Assembly (NCBI GenBank): GCA_916048095.2
Contig: OU696592.1
Span: 287,626 to 351,625, forward strand
Reading direction: 5' to 3'
DNA from: Sacculina carcini
Lineage: Eukaryota; Arthropoda; Thecostraca; Sacculinidae
DNA: 64,000 nucleotides
Shown here: positions 59,890 to 64,000 of the stretch, piece by piece
Layout: every line of letters starts with the position of its first letter
How positions within the stretch are numbered: the first letter of the stretch is position 1
The notes under the pieces: generated by a model
What the model was told of the DNA's origin: nothing
The model's database searches: none
The model's input: the letters and a program-made list of their open reading frames with translations, nothing else
Made by a program: the position numbers and the translations under genes

Positions 59890-61640
59890 GAAAAATTGTA
59901 GAAAATAAGCTGTATATATTAAATTGTAGAAATTGGATTGTAGAAATTAAATTGTAGAAATTAAATTGTAGAAATGAAATTGTAGAAATGAAATTGTAGA
60001 AATGAAATTGTAGAAATAAAATTGTATAAATAAAATTGTAGAAATAAAATTGTAGAAATAAAATTGTAGAAATAAAATTGTAGAAATAAAATTGTAGAAA
60101 TAAAATTGTAGAAATAAAATTGTAGAAATAAAATTGTAGAAATTAAATTGTAGAAATAAAATTGTTGAAATTAAATTGTAGAAATTATATTGTAGAAATG
60201 AAATTGTATAAAATAAATTGGAATTAAATTGTAGAAATAAAATTGTAGAAATAAAATTGTAGAAATAAAATTGTAGAAATAAAATTGTAGAAATTAAATT
60301 GTAGAAATAAAATTGTAGAAATTAAATTGTAGAAATAAAATTGTAGAAATAAAATTGTAGAAATTAAATTGCAGAAATTAAATTGTAGAAATTAAATTGC
60401 AGAAATTAAATTGTAGAAATTAAATTGTAGAAATTAATTTGTTAAAAATTAAATTGAAATTAAATTGTAGAAATTAAATTGTAGAAATTAATTTGTAGAC
60501 ATTAAATTGTAGAAATTAAATAGTAGAAATTAAATAGTAGAAATTAAATTGTAGAAATTAAATTGTAGAAATTAAATTGTGGAAATTAAATTGTAGAAAT
60601 TAAATTGTAGAAATTTAATTGTAGAAATTAAATTGTTTAAAATTAAATTGAAATTAAATTGTAGATATTAAATTGTAGAAATTAAATTGTAGAAATTAAA
60701 TTGTAGAAATTAAATTGTAGAAATTAAATTGTAGAAATTACATTCTAGAAATTAAATTGTAGAAATTAAATTGTAGAAATTAAATTGCAGAAATTAAATT
60801 GTAGAAATTAAATTGTAGAAATTAATATGTTAAAAATTAAATTGAAATAAAATTGTAGAAATTAAATTGTAGAAATTAAATTGTAGAAATTAAATTGTAG
60901 AAATTAAATTGTAGAAATTAAATTGCAGAAATTAAATTGTTAAAAATTAAATTGAAATTAAATTGTAGAAATTAAATTGTAGAAATAAATATGTAGAAAT
61001 TAAATTGTAGAAATTAAATTTTAGAAATTAAATTGTAGAAATTTAATTGTAGAATTAAATTGTAGAAATTAAATTGCAGAAATTAAATTGTAGAAATTAA
61101 ATTGTAGAAATTAAATTGTAGAAATTAAATTGTAGAAATTAAATTGTAGAAATTAAATTGTAGAAATTAAAATGTAGAAATTAAATTGTAGAAATTAAAT
61201 TGTAGAAATTAAATTGTAGAAATTAAATTGTAGAAATTAATTTGTAGACATTAAATTTTAGAAATTAAATAGTAGAAATTAAATTGTAGAAATTAAATTG
61301 TAGAAATTAAATTGCAGAAATTAAATTGTAGAAATTAAATTGTAGAAATTAAATTGTAGAAATTAAATTGTAGAAATTAAATTGCAGAAATTAAATTGTA
61401 GAAATTAAATTGTAGAAATTAATTTGTTAAAAATTAAATTGAAATTAAATTGTAGAAATTAAATTGTAGAAATTAAATTGTAGAAATAAATATGTAGAAA
61501 TTAAATTGTAGAAATTAAATTTTAGAAATTAAATTGTAGAAATTTAATTGTAGAATTAAATTGTAGAAATTAAATTGCAGAAATTAAATTGCAGAAATTA
61601 AATTGTAGATATTAAATTGTTTAAAATTAAATTGAAATTG
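59890..61640 (+). repeat. 14-bp minisatellite, about 120 copies, upstream of gene 4
   Basis: Unit AAATTGTAGAAATT with runs of an AAATAAAATTGTAG variant near the proximal end. Shorter spacer units (TTAAAAATTAAATTGAAATT) recur at intervals and separate blocks, evidence of block-wise amplification. It begins about 255 bp upstream of the TATA box. Confidence 0.97.
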
Positions 61641-62779
61641 AATTGTAGAGATGACATACTTTTGAATGTTAAATGAATTATTTGTATAATCGTATGAGTT
61701 ATTCACACGATTGGTTATGTATGAGTTTCGTATGAGTTATACACATAAAAACTACAAATATACTCACACAAACTACAAATATACACACAAAAACTACAAA
61801 TATACACACAAAAACTACAAATATACACACAAAGTTACTGCCCCTAATGAGACTACGAATCACAGTGGATCACATTATTCAGAGTGGCAATCATGACCAG
61901 AAAAACGGGCATTCTTTCAGTGCAGGAACATACCGAACAACGAAATATATTTCATATAAAAAATGTGTTTGAACACAAATTACTACATCAAAGAGATCAT
62001 CATCCATAAAACCAGTTATCAAGAAAAAATATGTTTTTTATAAAAAACTACTTGGCATGATTAAGTTCAACTTGCCTTGTTCTGCTGACAATTTCTTGAA
62101 AATATCTACATCAAAAAATATCGACTTTAAAAAATGGATCTTGAAAAACAATGGCTCAAAAACAGTATAATTCATGTGGATTAACCAGCCGCTTATACCG
62201 GCAGGTCATTTCATATACAAATGGTATTTGAACACACACATCTCTCGTACATCAATCATTTCCATCTTTCATTTAGCCTGTGTTAAAAAAATTAGTTCAA
62301 AAATATTTGGATTTAATAAATCACTTGTCCAACCAATTAACTCGATTTGTTCTGCTGACAACTTTTCCAAATCTGTACATCAAGAAACCAAATTCAAAAC
62401 CAATTTTTAAAACATCATTGCTATTTTTATATAAAAACCATGTTTTCCTTTATAAAAAACAGTTTGTCAATCAATTAATTTGTTTTGTTCTGTTGACAAT
62501 TTATTAAAAAATCTCCACATAATTAAAGCCATCTTTCTAAAAAGGTTGGTTTTTTGACAAAAAAAACTTTGCCTAAAACACCGAGCCGGGATTCACTTTC
62601 AAGCAGTCTCCTGTGATATTTATCTTTGAAATGAGACACGCCAGTAGACACATAACTTCAATTAAGCTCGTTTTATGTACTAAAACTCAACATCCGATAA
62701 TAATTGGATCTACTAGCAACAATAATCGCATGAAATACGGAATTTGTCGCCAGTAGAACATATATGATACTATGATGCC
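61641..62779. other. AT-rich spacer with short and degenerate repeats
   Basis: Four units of a 21-bp repeat (ACTACAAATATACACACAAAA) lie at 61750-61832. Three degenerate copies of a segment centred on TTGTTCTGCTGACAA occur near 62077, 62347 and 62483. No gene recognised. Confidence 0.6.
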
Positions 62780-63150
62780 ATCTGAGCGGAAAATTCCTCA
62801 AACTACACCAGTGTTTATAAACCAATATTGACCAGATTTTATATGATAATTTTTAGCGTTGGCATTATCACATTAATATGGAAAACTAATAATAACTTAT
62901 GTATTGTTTTTGCTGATATCGACGTTAAGACATAGTAATTTAGCTTGATATATGTTTGATATCATTCTGTCCAAGACGTGTGGATTGTTCGGCATGTTTG
63001 TTCCTCTGTTCCGTGTGTTTGTCTGTTTCTTCTATTCCGTGTGTTATTCCTCTTCTCATGATACACGTCAGTTTATCATCTGACTCACATCTTGCTTGTA
63101 TGATACGACGAAATCGTCTGATATCATCTACTTATACAGGAGATGCAAAA
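62780..63150 (-). repeat. 3' flank of cuticle gene 5, shared with three other sites
   Basis: Minus-strand version of the conserved 3' flank at 44890-45155, 48820-49040 and 51940-52290. It is the most complete copy and shows how far the duplicated unit extends beyond the gene. Confidence 0.85.
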
Positions 63151-63290
63151 TAATTACATGGATAAGAAAAGCGTGAATTGGTATGCACAATATGTATTGA
63201 CACGACGAGTGAGAATAAATAGAATAAATAAGAGAGCAGTTGAGGAAGCTCATTGGCGAGAATCAAACTGCAGCGTGATATTGAGACAAA

Positions 63291-63827
63291 TCAGTTGTAT
63301 CCGCGGTAAGTACGCACCGGCTCCTCCGGCTCTTCATACGAGTTCCTCACTTGCTCAGCACGGTAGCTGCCGTCGTCTCCGTCATCCGACGGGTCTGGTG
63401 TCGGGTACTCGGTGGGAACCGGAGTGGGCAGGTGGTCTCCCTGAGCCTGGAAGCCGTTCTCATCGGCCACATACACAACACGGTACAGTTTGCCGTCAGA
63501 GCCGGTGTAGCTGTACTGACCGGCCACCTCGAAGTTGCCTTCTTTGTCGTAGCCGCTGGCAGGCAATGCACGACCAGATTCCTCCATGGAAATACCGTTC
63601 TCGGTTTCAAACTGCATGTCGTATGAATGATCATCTCGCAGTTCAGCCGATTGTTTCAGAATGGCTATCGGCTCCTCGACGGTACGAACCTCTGGCTCGT
63701 ATCGGTAACGTCGCTCTGGTTCCTCACGAACTTCCTCGGGAGCCTCGTATGTCTTGCTCACTACAACGCGAGGTGCTGAGTATCTTCTCTCGGCAACAGC
63801 CAGCACCACACAGGCGGCAATGATAAA
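63291..63827 (-). CDS. RR-1-type cuticle protein, copy 5 (exon 2; exon 1 beyond window)
   Basis: Exon 2 begins after the same TGATATGAACAG acceptor and encodes residues 4-181. It differs from copy 1 by T32A and S101N. By analogy with copy 4, the 9-nt exon 1 would lie about 270 bp further on, past position 64000. The intron sequence present (63828-64000) is almost identical to that of copy 4. Confidence 0.9.
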   Translation of the reverse strand, partial: FIIAACVVLAVAERRYSAPRVVVSKTYEAPEEVREEPERRYRYEPEVRTVEEPIAILKQSAELRDDHSYDMQFETENGISMEESGRALPASGYDKEGNFEVAGQYSYTGSDGKLYRVVYVADENGFQAQGDHLPTPVPTEYPTPDPSDDGDDGSYRAEQVRNSYEEPEEPVRTYRGYN

Positions 63828-64000
63828 CTGTTCATATCAACACACACAACACCATTAAATCACATCACATCAACAAACAACAGTGCACTTCATACATATT
63901 AGTACAAATGAGCAGATTTATTCACTGATAAAATGAGATTGTTTTTGAAGTTTCGCACTATAAAATATAGTATATAATTTTGCTCTGAAACGTTTTATTC

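Overview
This window is animal, almost certainly arthropod and probably crustacean, nuclear DNA. Genes carry GT-AG introns, TATA-box promoters and a Rebers-Riddiford cuticle domain. Most of the sequence is transposon remains and tandem repeats, and interstitial CCTAA (TTAGG-type) repeats occur. The species cannot be named from the sequence.

1-9.3 kb: the 5' part of a two-ORF LINE (minus strand; coiled-coil ORF1 and the APE endonuclease start of ORF2), then a four-exon minus-strand host gene for an FKBP14-like ER protein (signal peptide, FKBP domain, two EF-hands, C-terminal KHDEF). Its first intron holds a 14-bp minisatellite interrupted by a 1,223-bp hAT-type element with intact ends and an 8-bp target duplication.

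9.7-21.2 kb: a broken Penelope-like element with a GIY-YIG domain, long GT/CA tracts, a LINE RT fragment, a hAT-like MITE, and a 4.7-kb RNase-H-bearing LINE split by a 1.34-kb insertion.

21.2-39.7 kb: an AT-rich field built from one repeat family, which I read as nonautonomous Helitron-like elements in tandem (about 44 GC-rich hairpin motifs, CTAG ends abutting TATATAGA ends). Nested in it are a three-unit 1.2-kb tandem array, about 345-bp internal modules and a second Penelope-like relic.

39.7-47.6 kb: minisatellites with 38-bp and 14-bp units, CA tracts, a flank relic of a lost cuticle gene, a degenerate transposon ORF and a tRNA-Val-derived SINE.

47.6-64 kb: a cluster of five nearly identical RR-1-type cuticle protein genes, three on plus and two on minus, each with a 9-nt first coding exon, one intron and a shared promoter. 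A hAT transposase remnant carrying a nested MITE was co-duplicated with two of them. A 14-bp minisatellite lies upstream of one gene in each arm, and a decayed Gln/Pro-rich coding region sits between the arms. The working genes are the FKBP14-like gene (secretory-pathway folding or collagen maturation) and the cuticle genes (chitin-binding exoskeleton proteins); nothing suggests they are functionally linked.
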